Shown here piece by piece: positions 1 to 7,895 of a stretch of DNA of 64,000 nt. The position numbers and the translations under genes were made by a program. The first letter of the stretch is position 1; every line of letters begins with the position of its first letter. This stretch comes from an uncultured Anaerolineae bacterium (lineage in GTDB: Bacteria > Chloroflexota > Anaerolineae > Promineifilales > Promineifilaceae): NCBI GenBank assembly GCA_905479495.1, contig CAJQMR010000024.1, positions 1 to 64,000 on the forward strand. Direction: 5' to 3'. Below the pieces are notes generated by a model. It saw only the letters and a program-made list of their open reading frames with translations. It ran no database searches and was not told where the DNA came from.

Positions 1-303
1 GTCTGCATCCTCACAGTACAAAAAGGCACGCGGCGCAGTGGGCAGCACCTGGTGCAGCACAGACAGCACCTTGTATTCCCGCGCCATGTCATGCGCCGAT
101 TTGGCCACGGGACCGAGCGGTGGTCGCCGCAAAACATACTCATGGCTGCCATAATCCAACAGATAGGTTAGATTCGCTGCCCCGCCACCAAACTGCCGCA
201 CGGTTAGTTCATTTTCACTGCCAGGCAGCTTACCCCGCAGGTACGCTGCCACCTTTGCCACATCAAATCGCTCATCCGGCCGCACTTCAATTGTGTCTTT
301 CAT
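1..303 (-). CDS. APH-type phosphotransferase family protein (N-terminal part, cut by window edge)
   Basis: The minus strand is open from an ATG at 303 to the window edge, giving the first 101 residues. These contain an FGGGAANLTYLL glycine-rich stretch, then YVLRRPPLGP and AHDMAREY, the nucleotide-binding start of aminoglycoside phosphotransferase (APH)-like kinases, especially those partnered with acyl-CoA dehydrogenases. The gene lies just downstream of the acyl-CoA dehydrogenase (54-base gap). Human ACAD10 and ACAD11 carry these two domains in one chain, which suggests a shared pathway, possibly phosphorylation of a hydroxyacyl substrate. The catalytic loop lies outside the window. The family call is good; the substrate is unknown. 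Confidence 0.8.
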   Translation of the reverse strand, partial: MKDTIEVRPDERFDVAKVAAYLRGKLPGSENELTVRQFGGGAANLTYLLDYGSHEYVLRRPPLGPVAKSAHDMAREYKVLSVLHQVLPTAPRAFLYCEDAD

Positions 304-349
304 GTTTTTCTAGATTCCAAATCACACCAATTAGACATACCAAACACCA

Positions 350-357
350 ACGGCCGT
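350..357. repeat. ACGGCCGT highly iterated palindrome (representative copy; about 85 in the window)
   Basis: The first copy is at 350-357. Others include 4213, 4514, 4536, 22195, 26127, 26147, 42727, 42758 and 49050 (start positions). My hand count of exact copies is about 85, in coding regions on both strands in all three frames (reading as NGR, TAV or RP), and in pairs within terminators. Flanks often extend the symmetry to AAACGGCCGTTT or GGAAACGGCCGTTTCC. Near-miss forms with one change (CGGCCGA, CGGCCGC, TCGGCCGT) are also frequent. Confidence 0.9.
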
Positions 358-1545
358 TCACTGATACTGGGCAAAAATCCGGCGAGCCACCGACCATTTA
401 TGCACTTCATCTGGCCCATCGTAAATGCGGGCAGCCCGTTCGTGGCGGAACCAATAGGCAATCGGCGTATCGTCGGTCATGCCCAGGCCACCGTGCACCT
501 GCAAAGCGCGATCCAGAACCGTTTGTAGGACCCCGGCCACATGGAACTTAATCAGCGAAATATCATCGCGGGCGGCGTACTGCCCTTCTTCATCAATGCG
601 CTTGGCGGTGGCCAGCACCATGAGGCGCGCGGCGTTAATTTCGGCGCGGCTCTCGGCCGCCCAGTTCTGGATCGTTTGTTGGCCGGCCAACGGCCGTCCC
701 GGAGCCACCTCTCGCTTCAAGGCAAAACGGCACATCAGCTCAAAAGAGCGTTCACAAATGCCCAACCAGCGCATGCAGTGGTGAATGCGGCCTGGCCCCA
801 GCCGTTCCTGAGCAATGGCAAACCCTTCACCTTCTTTTCCCAGCAGATTCGTTTGCGGCACGCGTACATCCTCGTAACGCACTTCCGCATGGCTGGCCCA
901 ACCGTCACCAGGCTCGCCCATGACAGAAATATTGCGCACCAGCGTGTAACCGGGCGTGTCGAGCGGCACCAGAATCTGGCTGGCCCGCTCATGACGGCTA
1001 GCTTCTGGATTGGTGATGGCCATCACCACAGCAAACGCCGCGCCGTCGGCCGAGCTGGTAAACCATTTGTGGCCATCAATAATGTAGCTGTCACCTTCGC
1101 GAACGGCCGTACAGCTCATCATCGTTGGGTTGGAGCCAGCGTGTTCCGGCTCGGTCATCGAAAAACAGCTGCGAATTTCGCCACGCAGCAGCGGCATCAA
1201 AAACGTTTTCTTCTGCTCCGGTGTGCCATGATCGATCAAAATTTCCATGTTACCCGCGTCGGGTGCCTGGCAGTTAAACACATAATGACCAAAAGGCGTC
1301 TGTCCTAGCTCCTGACTCACCAGCCCATGTTCAAACAGTGTCAGCCCCAGGCCACCGTATTCCTTGGGTACCTGCGGCAGCCAGAGGCCCAAATCTTTCA
1401 CCTTTTGCCGCTTCTCTTGCAATGTTGGCTCCAGCGCCTTAAACCCCTGCGCCAGATATTCCCGCTCCAAAGGAAACAGCTCTTCACGGACAAATTCACG
1501 AATTGTGGCTAAATTTTTCTCAAATTCAGGGGAAAGGTCGAACAT
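358..1545 (-). CDS. acyl-CoA dehydrogenase, ACAD11-like
   Basis: This 395-residue protein has the normal length of a soluble FAD-dependent acyl-CoA dehydrogenase, which oxidises acyl-CoA to enoyl-CoA and passes electrons to electron transfer flavoprotein. The FAD-binding segment FSMTEPEHAGSNP is at residues 128-140, followed by HKWFTSSADGA. The C-terminal helices carry QVHGGLGMTDDTPI near 349 and YDGPDEVH near the end, typical of the ACAD10/11 branch. AAGGA stands 8 bases before the ATG. It lies between an SDR gene and an APH-type kinase on the same strand, so it probably belongs to a four-gene acyl-CoA degradation operon. Substrate chain length cannot be read from sequence. Confidence 0.92.
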   Translation of the reverse strand: MFDLSPEFEKNLATIREFVREELFPLEREYLAQGFKALEPTLQEKRQKVKDLGLWLPQVPKEYGGLGLTLFEHGLVSQELGQTPFGHYVFNCQAPDAGNMEILIDHGTPEQKKTFLMPLLRGEIRSCFSMTEPEHAGSNPTMMSCTAVREGDSYIIDGHKWFTSSADGAAFAVVMAITNPEASRHERASQILVPLDTPGYTLVRNISVMGEPGDGWASHAEVRYEDVRVPQTNLLGKEGEGFAIAQERLGPGRIHHCMRWLGICERSFELMCRFALKREVAPGRPLAGQQTIQNWAAESRAEINAARLMVLATAKRIDEEGQYAARDDISLIKFHVAGVLQTVLDRALQVHGGLGMTDDTPIAYWFRHERAARIYDGPDEVHKWSVARRIFAQYQ

Positions 1546-1610
1546 GTTTTAATCCTTTTTGTGGGTGTCTCGTGGGTAGCGACTTGCAGCGTCTCCACCG
1601 CATGCATAAA

Positions 1611-2390
1611 TTAACCAAGTGCGTTGCCAATCAATTGGCCACCATCAATGAGCATCGTTTCCCCAGTGGTGAAGCTGGATGCGCCAGAGGCAAGATAGAG
1701 GGCAATGCCCGTCAGTTCCTCTGGCTCGGCCATGCGGCCCTGGGGAATCTGCTTCATGACCGCTTCATTAAGCTGCGGATTGCCCCAGATGGCGGCGCTA
1801 AATTTTGTTTTGATAAAACCTGGGGCAATGGCATTCACCTGGATGTTATCCCCAGCTAATTCTGCCGCCAATACTTTTGTTAGCATGAGAACGGCCGCTT
1901 TGCTCACGCAATAGATCCCCATTCCTGGCTGCGGCGTCAAGCCGGCAATCGAGGCCACGTTAATGATTTTGCCGCCCCCGCGCGCCTGCATGCTAGGCAC
2001 ACACCCTTTGGCGACACGAAAATACCCTTTTACGTTCACGTCCAAAATTTTGTCCCAATGGCTCTCTTCGGCCGTCATCACCGGGCCAAAGTGGGGATTC
2101 GTCGCCGCATTGTTGACCACAATGTCGATGCCACCATATGCTTCGGTAGCCTGGGCCACCAGCGCATTGATCGCTTCATCGTCACCTGTGTGGGCGACAA
2201 TGGGCAGCGCCTCACCGCCGTTGCCACGAATAATTTCGGCTACTTCATCCAACGATTCCTGCTTGCGGCTGGCCAAAACCACTTTAGCCCCGGCCGCTGC
2301 ATATGCCTCGGCAATGGCCTGCCCAATGCCCCGCGAGGCACCAGTGATTAAGGCTACTTTTCCAGATAAATCAAAATCAGGTTGACTCAT
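1611..2390 (-). CDS. SDR family oxidoreductase
   Basis: The ATG at 2390 was chosen because AGGAG lies 5 bases upstream; the frame is open 48 bases further but without a ribosome site. The 259-residue product is a classical short-chain dehydrogenase/reductase. It shows the TGASRGIG nucleotide-binding turn (from about residue 16), NNAA (93-96), catalytic Ser at about 147 and the YxxxK pair at about Tyr160/Lys164, and ends with the TGETMLIDGG motif. Next to an enoyl-CoA hydratase and an acyl-CoA dehydrogenase it probably oxidises a 3-hydroxyacyl-CoA or a related alcohol, using NAD or NADP. The exact substrate is unknown. Confidence 0.9.
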   Translation of the reverse strand: MSQPDFDLSGKVALITGASRGIGQAIAEAYAAAGAKVVLASRKQESLDEVAEIIRGNGGEALPIVAHTGDDEAINALVAQATEAYGGIDIVVNNAATNPHFGPVMTAEESHWDKILDVNVKGYFRVAKGCVPSMQARGGGKIINVASIAGLTPQPGMGIYCVSKAAVLMLTKVLAAELAGDNIQVNAIAPGFIKTKFSAAIWGNPQLNEAVMKQIPQGRMAEPEELTGIALYLASGASSFTTGETMLIDGGQLIGNALG

Positions 2391-2455
2391 TTTCGCTCCT
2401 ACAACTTTATTGGCAGAGTTCGCATCTGAAGATGCCATACTCCTATTCCGTATCT

Positions 2456-3256
2456 TTAGCGACCCTTGAAATCGGGAGCGCGCCGCTCGGCGAAAGCCTT
2501 CACCCCTTCTAAATGGTCATGGCTGGGGATTGTTTGCTTTTGCAGGCGAGCTTCGTATTCAATGGTGCTGGCCAAATCATGCTGGGCAGCATAGTTGAGG
2601 GCATGTTTGGTGAGACCCAGGGCTAAAGTCGGCCGTTTGGCCAGCTTGTGGGCCCATTCAAGCGCTTCTGGCAGCAGTTGGTCTGCGGCAGCCACCTTGT
2701 TCGTCAGGCCAAACGCCAGGCAGCGCGCCGCCGGAATGCGCTCCCCCTCAATGGCAATCTGGTAAGCACGACTGTAGCCTATCTGCCGCACCAAAAACCA
2801 GCAGGCACCAGCATCCGGCAACAGACCAATGTTGCTGAAGGCCATCATCAGACTGGCACCTTCGGCCATCACCAATAAATCGCAGGCCAGGGCCAGGGCA
2901 GCACCAGCGCCAGCAGCCACCCCATTCACGGCAGCAATCACTGGCTTTTCAATTGTGGTAATTAATCCCATCAACGGCTGATAATTGTTCAAGATGCCAT
3001 CATACACCTGTTCGGCTGTGGGCTGCTGAGCAAAATCAGACAAATCTGCCCCGGCACAAAACCCCTTGCCCGCGCCGGTCAACACAATGGCGCGAACGTT
3101 GTCATCATCACGGGCGTGGCTGAACGCCGCCAACAAATCCTTATTTAATTGGGCGTTAAGCGCGTTACGCCGCTCTGGGCGATTGAGGCTAATTTGCGCA
3201 ACTTGACCATCGTGCGCGTACAAAATTGTTGAAAAAGCGGGAAGATTTGCAGACAC
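2456..3256 (-). CDS. enoyl-CoA hydratase/isomerase family protein (PaaG-like)
   Basis: The frame is open up to 3394, but the likely start is the GTG at 3256, which follows GAAGGAGA by a few bases and gives 266 residues, the usual crotonase length. The core shows NRPERRNALN, the oxyanion-hole segment GKGFCAGADL and VNGVAAGAGAALALACDL. The two glutamates of classical hydratases are absent; the FSNIGLLPDAG segment instead matches PaaG-type isomerases, which use an Asp there. It is therefore more likely an isomerase or a specialised hydratase than a standard beta-oxidation hydratase. It is first in the acyl-CoA gene set that runs to the left edge. Confidence 0.87.
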   Translation of the reverse strand: MSANLPAFSTILYAHDGQVAQISLNRPERRNALNAQLNKDLLAAFSHARDDDNVRAIVLTGAGKGFCAGADLSDFAQQPTAEQVYDGILNNYQPLMGLITTIEKPVIAAVNGVAAGAGAALALACDLLVMAEGASLMMAFSNIGLLPDAGACWFLVRQIGYSRAYQIAIEGERIPAARCLAFGLTNKVAAADQLLPEALEWAHKLAKRPTLALGLTKHALNYAAQHDLASTIEYEARLQKQTIPSHDHLEGVKAFAERRAPDFKGR

Positions 3257-3435
3257 AGCGTCTCCTTCATGGGTAGCCAACATGGGTGTTCTGAGGAATG
3301 GTACCAAACTATAATCGTCACAAGGCATTTGTGCAACGAGCGCAATCCTCTTGCTCATCACCGCCTGCAGCCAAACTAAAACCATTCTCGTCAAAAGATG
3401 TCAGGAATCCTAAGGTAAAATCACCTCTCAAAACA

Positions 3436-3488
3436 TTTCCCCGGAAACTTTTAAGCAGATTGGTTTTTTGAAGGCAGTTTCCGGGAAA
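3436..3488. promoter_or_regulatory. inverted repeat just upstream of the LLM oxidoreductase gene
   Basis: TTTCCCCGGAAACT (3436-3449) and AGTTTCCGGGAAA (3476-3488) are inverted copies apart from one extra C, with a 26-base spacer. The second arm ends only three bases before the AAGGAG ribosome site of the gene at 3506. In RNA this would form a GC-rich stem beside the ribosome site; in DNA it could be an operator in the divergent intergenic region 3257-3505. No clear -10/-35 pair was assigned. Confidence 0.45.
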
Positions 3489-3505
3489 ATTAAGGAGAGA
3501 CACCT

Positions 3506-4342
3506 ATGAAATATGGTTTTGTCATTCCCAGCGGCGATGCCCGCACCGTGGCCAACCTGGCAAAAACGGCCGAATCCGCCGGCTGGGACGCAATTTTTGT
3601 CTGGGAGCCGGTTTGGGGCATCGATGCCTGGATTAGCCTGACAGCTGCGACCATGGTCACCGAGCATATCCGCCTGGGCACAATGATTACCCCCATTTCG
3701 CGGATGCGCCCCTGGAAGCTGGCCAGCGAAACGGCCACGCTGGACAATCTTTCCGGTGGGCGGGTCATTTTAGGTGTGGGATTGGGCGCAGTGGACACCG
3801 GCTTTAGCGCCTTTGGCGAAGTGACAGACCGCAAAACCCGCGCCGAACTGCTGGGCGAAGGGCTGGACATCCTGACAGGGCTATGGCGCGGCCAGCCGTT
3901 CAGCTACAGCGGCAAACATTATCAGGTGCAGGAATGTGACTTTTTTCCACCCCCACCACCTGTGCAGCAACCGCGCATTCCTATTTGGATGGTGGGGGCC
4001 TGGAACTGGCCCAAGAGCATGGCCCGCGTTTTGCGCTACGATGGCCTGCTGCCCAACGTGCTGGATGCCCAAAAACAGCACCAGCCGCTTACCCCCGAAG
4101 CCGTCGCCGAAATGTCAGCCTTTGTTCAGGCGGAAAAGCCCAACGAGCCATTTGATATTGTAGTGGAGGGCGAAACTCCAGGAGACAAGCCGGATGAAGC
4201 TGTGGAAGTGATACGGCCGTATGCCGCAGCGGGCGCAACCTGGTGGCTGGAAACGCGCTGGCAGGCACCGCGAACAACTGAAGGCGAGCAGTTAGTCGCG
4301 GACCGAATTGTGCAAGGGCCACCGGTTTCGAGCGAAAAGTAA
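3506..4342 (+). CDS. LLM class flavin-dependent oxidoreductase
   Basis: This 278-residue protein begins MKYGFVIPSGDA and has the luciferase-like monooxygenase barrel: AESAGWDAIFVWEP, HIRLGTMITPISRMRPWKLA, and LSGGRVILGVGLGA followed by RAELLGEGLDIL. The family uses FMN or F420. The ATG follows AAGGAG at a normal distance. It is divergent from the acyl-CoA genes and is followed by tRNA-Pro. It is somewhat shorter than many members (about 300-340 residues), with a compact C-terminal third. Substrate unknown. Confidence 0.88.
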   Translation: MKYGFVIPSGDARTVANLAKTAESAGWDAIFVWEPVWGIDAWISLTAATMVTEHIRLGTMITPISRMRPWKLASETATLDNLSGGRVILGVGLGAVDTGFSAFGEVTDRKTRAELLGEGLDILTGLWRGQPFSYSGKHYQVQECDFFPPPPPVQQPRIPIWMVGAWNWPKSMARVLRYDGLLPNVLDAQKQHQPLTPEAVAEMSAFVQAEKPNEPFDIVVEGETPGDKPDEAVEVIRPYAAAGATWWLETRWQAPRTTEGEQLVADRIVQGPPVSSEK

Positions 4343-4388
4343 GCAGTACCTGTCTGTTCACTTGGGACCCGGTATATTCTTACACAAC

Positions 4389-4416
4389 TTGCAAACTCTT
4401 GGCGTTGCTCTATAAT
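4389..4416 (+). promoter_or_regulatory. sigma70-type promoter of tRNA-Pro
   Basis: TTGCAA (4389-4394) and a perfect TATAAT (4411-4416) are separated by 16 bases. The predicted start of transcription is near 4423, about five bases before the mature tRNA. This is the clearest housekeeping promoter in the window. Confidence 0.75.
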
Positions 4417-4427
4417 TTGCAACTGTT

Positions 4428-4501
<74 letters not shown>

Positions 4502-4508
4502 CAGAGAT

Positions 4509-4549
4509 AAAAAACGGCCGTTTCTCAGGTGAGAAACGGCCGTTTTTTT
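4509..4549 (+). terminator. rho-independent terminator of tRNA-Pro, built from two ACGGCCGT palindromes
   Basis: AAAACGGCCGTTTCTCA pairs with TGAGAAACGGCCGTTTT across a two-base GG gap, and a run of seven T follows. Each arm contains the genome-iterated octamer ACGGCCGT (4514-4521 and 4536-4543). Because the MFS gene ends at 4581 on the other strand, it may serve both directions. Confidence 0.9.
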
Positions 4550-4580
4550 CTGCTTACTTGATTATTGCGTCCTTGAACCA

Positions 4581-5774
4581 TTATTCCCCGGCAAGGGCAA
4601 CCGGGAGCGTCTTGCGGCGTTGTAAGAGCATAAATACAAAGATGAGGGCGTTAATCGCCAGGCTGAAGAACACCAGCCAGGGCATGGTGCGTGCGCCAAA
4701 ACGCTCAATCGCCTGTCCCGTCAACCACGGCAGCACAACAGCCCCCAGACTGTCACCCAAAATAATGATGCTGCTGACGGTTGCCGTCAATTTGATGGAC
4801 TGCCCGGCCAGGTTGTAGCCAGTGGCCCAAATGGGGGCCATAAAAAACCCCACCATAATTGTCGCAACCCACAGAATGTTGATCGAACCCGGCGCGAGAA
4901 TTGGTAAAGCCAACGCGCCAAGCCCGCCTAGAAAAGCAACCGTCAGGATTTGTTCCGGTTCATAGCGCGCCGCTACGGCAATAGAAATACCGCGACCAAT
5001 GGTAAACGCCAGCCAAAATCCGGAGGTCAGGTACGCCGCGCGTGTCGCATTTGCCAAGTCAAGGGTTAGTGTATAGGTGTAAATCCAGTTGCCAAAAGTG
5101 ATTTCAGAGCCAACATAGAAAAACAGAAACAGCATCGCAATAATGATTGTCGGCAAGGCTTTGCGCAGGTTTCCCTGTGACTGGATGCTGTCTTCCTGTT
5201 TATCGGGTTGTTCCGGGCTGCCGGTCAGGAACAGAACGAACAGGCCAACAAGCACAGCAAGCCCGGCCAATGCCCAGTAGGCATGCTGGTAAGTGCCACC
5301 CAGCTTCAGCACTTGCGCAAAAACTGTTGGCGCCAGAAATGCGCCTAAGCCAAAGGAAAAATGTAACCCATTTATATATGGCCCGGCGTTTTTGCCATGC
5401 GTCCACATCAGCAGGGTGTTTGCCCCCGTGTTGATCATGCCGACGGGCAGACCGCTAATAAAAAAGATCAGTAGCAACACCGGCAGGCTACCTGCCTGCG
5501 GTATAAGCGCAAACAACACGGCACTTGCCAGTTGGGCTAGCCCAAGCAAAAGATAGCCCCGCGATAAACGATCGAAAAGACGGCCGCTTATCGCAGTTCC
5601 CAACATGCCACCCAGGGCACCAAATAGAAAGATGGAGCCAATAGCCCCTAATGTGCTGCCGGTTTGTTCCGCCAGCGAAGGCAACGCAGGGCCGGTGATA
5701 CCCAGGCTATAGCCCAGGCTCACAAAAAGCAGGTAATAGCCGCTGGTGTTGCGGAGTTTTTCACTTTTTGTCAC
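4581..5774 (-). CDS. MFS transporter
   Basis: This 397-residue membrane protein has about 12 hydrophobic segments and a loop 2-3 motif of the GxLxDRxxRR type (GRLFDRLSRGYLLLG, near residue 65). It is a member of the major facilitator superfamily, probably a proton-linked sugar or drug carrier. It starts with GTG at 5774, whose GTGA overlaps the TGA of the GH1 gene by four bases, so translation is coupled. As the last gene of the glycoside hydrolase operon it most likely moves monosaccharides or disaccharides, but direction and substrate are inferred from context only. Confidence 0.85.
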   Translation of the reverse strand: MTKSEKLRNTSGYYLLFVSLGYSLGITGPALPSLAEQTGSTLGAIGSIFLFGALGGMLGTAISGRLFDRLSRGYLLLGLAQLASAVLFALIPQAGSLPVLLLIFFISGLPVGMINTGANTLLMWTHGKNAGPYINGLHFSFGLGAFLAPTVFAQVLKLGGTYQHAYWALAGLAVLVGLFVLFLTGSPEQPDKQEDSIQSQGNLRKALPTIIIAMLFLFFYVGSEITFGNWIYTYTLTLDLANATRAAYLTSGFWLAFTIGRGISIAVAARYEPEQILTVAFLGGLGALALPILAPGSINILWVATIMVGFFMAPIWATGYNLAGQSIKLTATVSSIIILGDSLGAVVLPWLTGQAIERFGARTMPWLVFFSLAINALIFVFMLLQRRKTLPVALAGE

Positions 5775-7000
5775 AAATCTATCCGGTTCGTTTGAGCCAC
5801 AGTGCTTAACCAGCGGGCGCTGGCTTTAACAGTGCGCTGCTGTGTGCTGCGGTCCACGGCAATAATGCCAAATGTGGGGCGGTAACCCAGCATCCATTCA
5901 AAATTATCGAAGGCAGACCAGGCAAAGTAGCCGCGAATGTCCAGCCCTTCTTCCAGGCAAGCGGCAACGCTTTGCAAGGCAATCTGATAGTAAGCCAAGC
6001 GACGGCCGTCATCGGCTGTGCCAATGCCATTTTCGGTAACCATGAGGGGAATACCCGTCACTTCGTGGGCGCGGCGCAGGGTTGCGCCGATGGCTTCCGG
6101 CCAAAATTCGTAGCCCATTTGCGTCACCTCCACGCCCTCTTCTGGGCCAAGAGGACCGTCTGGACCGTATCGCTCACGAGAATAAGTTTGAACGCCAACA
6201 AAATCATCCTGGCGAGCAGCTTCCAGAAATATATCTTGCAATTCCCAGCGCATCTTATCACGCACGGCTTCGCCGCCAGGCAATGCCTGCATATCGGACA
6301 TAGCAACCGTTAACCCAACGGGGAGCGACGGCCGTTCCGCCTTAATCGCCTCTCGTGCCTGATGATGCGCCGCTAGAATAACATCTCGCCCCAGAGCTGT
6401 TCCGGCAAACATAAAGGGGGCAAACTCCTCAGGGGTTGTGTGTAGCGCTGCCGCTGCGTTCTTGAGGAACGCCTTATCCGGGCCACCGGCCATCCAGATC
6501 ATAGCCGCCATACGTGGGATGTTGACTTCGTTAATGGTACAGACTGCCTCGACCAGATCGCCCAGATGTTGGGTCACTTTTTGGGCATAACGGCCGAATT
6601 TTTCCGCCGTTTCCATATTTTGCCAACCACCCTGGCTGATGAGCCAGCGCGGTGACGTGAAGTGATGATACGTTACAACTGGCTTGAGACCGTGCGCATG
6701 GCAACTTTCACACATGCGACGATAATGGTCAAGAGCAGCGGTAGAGAAACGGCCGTCTTCTGGTTCCACCCGTGCCCATTCCACTGAAAAACGGTAGCTA
6801 CTGAACCCCAATTCGGCCAGCAAGGCAATATCTTCCGGATAGCGATGGTAATGGTCAATGGCGTCGCCCGACGGCTCGGCAAACACCGTGTCCGGCACAT
6901 GTTCCATCACCCAAAAATCGCTGTTTGTATTATTGCCTTCTACCTGGTGTGCGGCCGTTGCCGTGCCCCATAAAAATCCTTGTGGAAATTGGTATTCCAT
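5771..7000 (-). CDS. glycoside hydrolase family 1 (beta-glucosidase-like)
   Basis: This 409-residue cytoplasmic enzyme starts with the GH1 signature FPQGFLWGTATAAHQVEG. The acid/base glutamate is Glu158 in TINEVN; the usual proline after NE is Val here. The nucleophile is Glu323 in VTENG, and WSAFDNFEW (about 361-369) forms the aglycone/glycone platform. No signal peptide is visible. It probably hydrolyses beta-linked disaccharides (glucosides, mannosides or galactosides) taken in by the upstream ABC importer. GGAG stands 8 bases before the ATG. It is slightly shorter than the 440-470 residues usual in the family. Confidence 0.9.
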   Translation of the reverse strand: MEYQFPQGFLWGTATAAHQVEGNNTNSDFWVMEHVPDTVFAEPSGDAIDHYHRYPEDIALLAELGFSSYRFSVEWARVEPEDGRFSTAALDHYRRMCESCHAHGLKPVVTYHHFTSPRWLISQGGWQNMETAEKFGRYAQKVTQHLGDLVEAVCTINEVNIPRMAAMIWMAGGPDKAFLKNAAAALHTTPEEFAPFMFAGTALGRDVILAAHHQAREAIKAERPSLPVGLTVAMSDMQALPGGEAVRDKMRWELQDIFLEAARQDDFVGVQTYSRERYGPDGPLGPEEGVEVTQMGYEFWPEAIGATLRRAHEVTGIPLMVTENGIGTADDGRRLAYYQIALQSVAACLEEGLDIRGYFAWSAFDNFEWMLGYRPTFGIIAVDRSTQQRTVKASARWLSTVAQTNRIDL

Positions 7001-7020
7001 TTGAGATGCTCCAGTTTTGA

Positions 7021-7078
7021 GTTGCTGGTTGTTAGCGGCTAGTTGCTAGTGGTTCCACCACCAACTAGCCACCAGCAA
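7021..7078. repeat. intergenic dyad of 7-base tandem words
   Basis: Between the GH1 ATG and the alpha/beta hydrolase stop, the left half repeats variants of GTTGCTA at a 7-base period. The right half carries the complementary words (CACCACC, AACTAGC, CACCAGC), so the whole can fold into a long imperfect hairpin. It has the same design as the elements at 59157, 61497 and 63903 but a different word. It could act as an attenuator or RNA-stability hairpin inside the operon. Confidence 0.6.
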
Positions 7079-7082
7079 AAAT

Positions 7083-7886
7083 TTAAAATTGGTTCAGAAA
7101 AGTTTGGGCAGCCTGCATAAAGGCCGGGTAGTTTTCCCGGCGGATATTGTGCCCGGCGTGGGGAACCTGTACCACTTGCAGCAGTGGCGAGAGGGAGGCC
7201 GCTTCTTGAGCAGTCGCTGGGGTGACTATAGCGCCTTTCTCGGCAACGGCCGTTATCAGCAGCACCGGAACAGTAAATGCCGCAACAAATTCCCGCCACG
7301 GTTTACGCACATTGACGACCGAAAAAATATTCTTGTCAAGCTGGCGTTTGGACTCGGCCCAGGCTGGGAATTCCACCTCCGGCCAGGCCGGATTATTCGC
7401 TTTTCCCAACGCGATAATCTCCTCTAGAGAAACCGCGTCAATGTTTAACAACCATTCAAAAAATGGATTCTTGTGTAAAGGCACGTCATCGGGGGACGGA
7501 TCAATCCAGGCCGGATCTTCCAAAATTAGTCCAGCAACCAGGTCTGGATAGCGCCCGCCGAGTTCTGTAGCCGTGAGGCCGCCCATCGAATGGCCGCCAA
7601 CAATTGGTTGCTGCAATCCCAGCGCTGTGATGAGCCCAGCTGCGTCGGCCGCATTGTCAATCGGCTTATTGGGCTGCACCCGCGCCGAAAGCCCATGTCC
7701 TCTGGCATCCGGCATGATGACATCATATTGCGCCTCCAGTTCACGCGCCACCGGCAGCCAGCATAAGCCATTGTCAGAAAAGCCGTGCAAGAGCACCAAA
7801 GGGGGCTTATGGCCATGTCCGGTGCGGATGTAATGAATCTGGAGACCGTCTACCGTGGCATAAGCGTCAGTCCAATGAAGTAGCAT
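7083..7886 (-). CDS. alpha/beta hydrolase
   Basis: This 267-residue protein has the alpha/beta-hydrolase fold: LVLLHGFSDNGLCW (oxyanion region, about 30-43), nucleophile elbow GGHSMGG, and a final catalytic His in VPHAGHNI. The MPDARGHGLS segment is typical of esterases/epoxide hydrolase-like members. AAGGAG lies 6 bases before the ATG at 7886. It lies within the glycosidase operon, so it might remove acyl groups from sugars, but the true substrate is unknown. Confidence 0.85.
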   Translation of the reverse strand: MLLHWTDAYATVDGLQIHYIRTGHGHKPPLVLLHGFSDNGLCWLPVARELEAQYDVIMPDARGHGLSARVQPNKPIDNAADAAGLITALGLQQPIVGGHSMGGLTATELGGRYPDLVAGLILEDPAWIDPSPDDVPLHKNPFFEWLLNIDAVSLEEIIALGKANNPAWPEVEFPAWAESKRQLDKNIFSVVNVRKPWREFVAAFTVPVLLITAVAEKGAIVTPATAQEAASLSPLLQVVQVPHAGHNIRRENYPAFMQAAQTFLNQF

Positions 7887-7895
7887 GTAAACTCC

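Noticed and set aside
541..1308. Long plus-strand reading frame opposite the acyl-CoA dehydrogenase
   Set aside because: It is antisense to a well-conserved gene, shows no family motif and no ribosome site; the GC-rich codon pattern explains its length.
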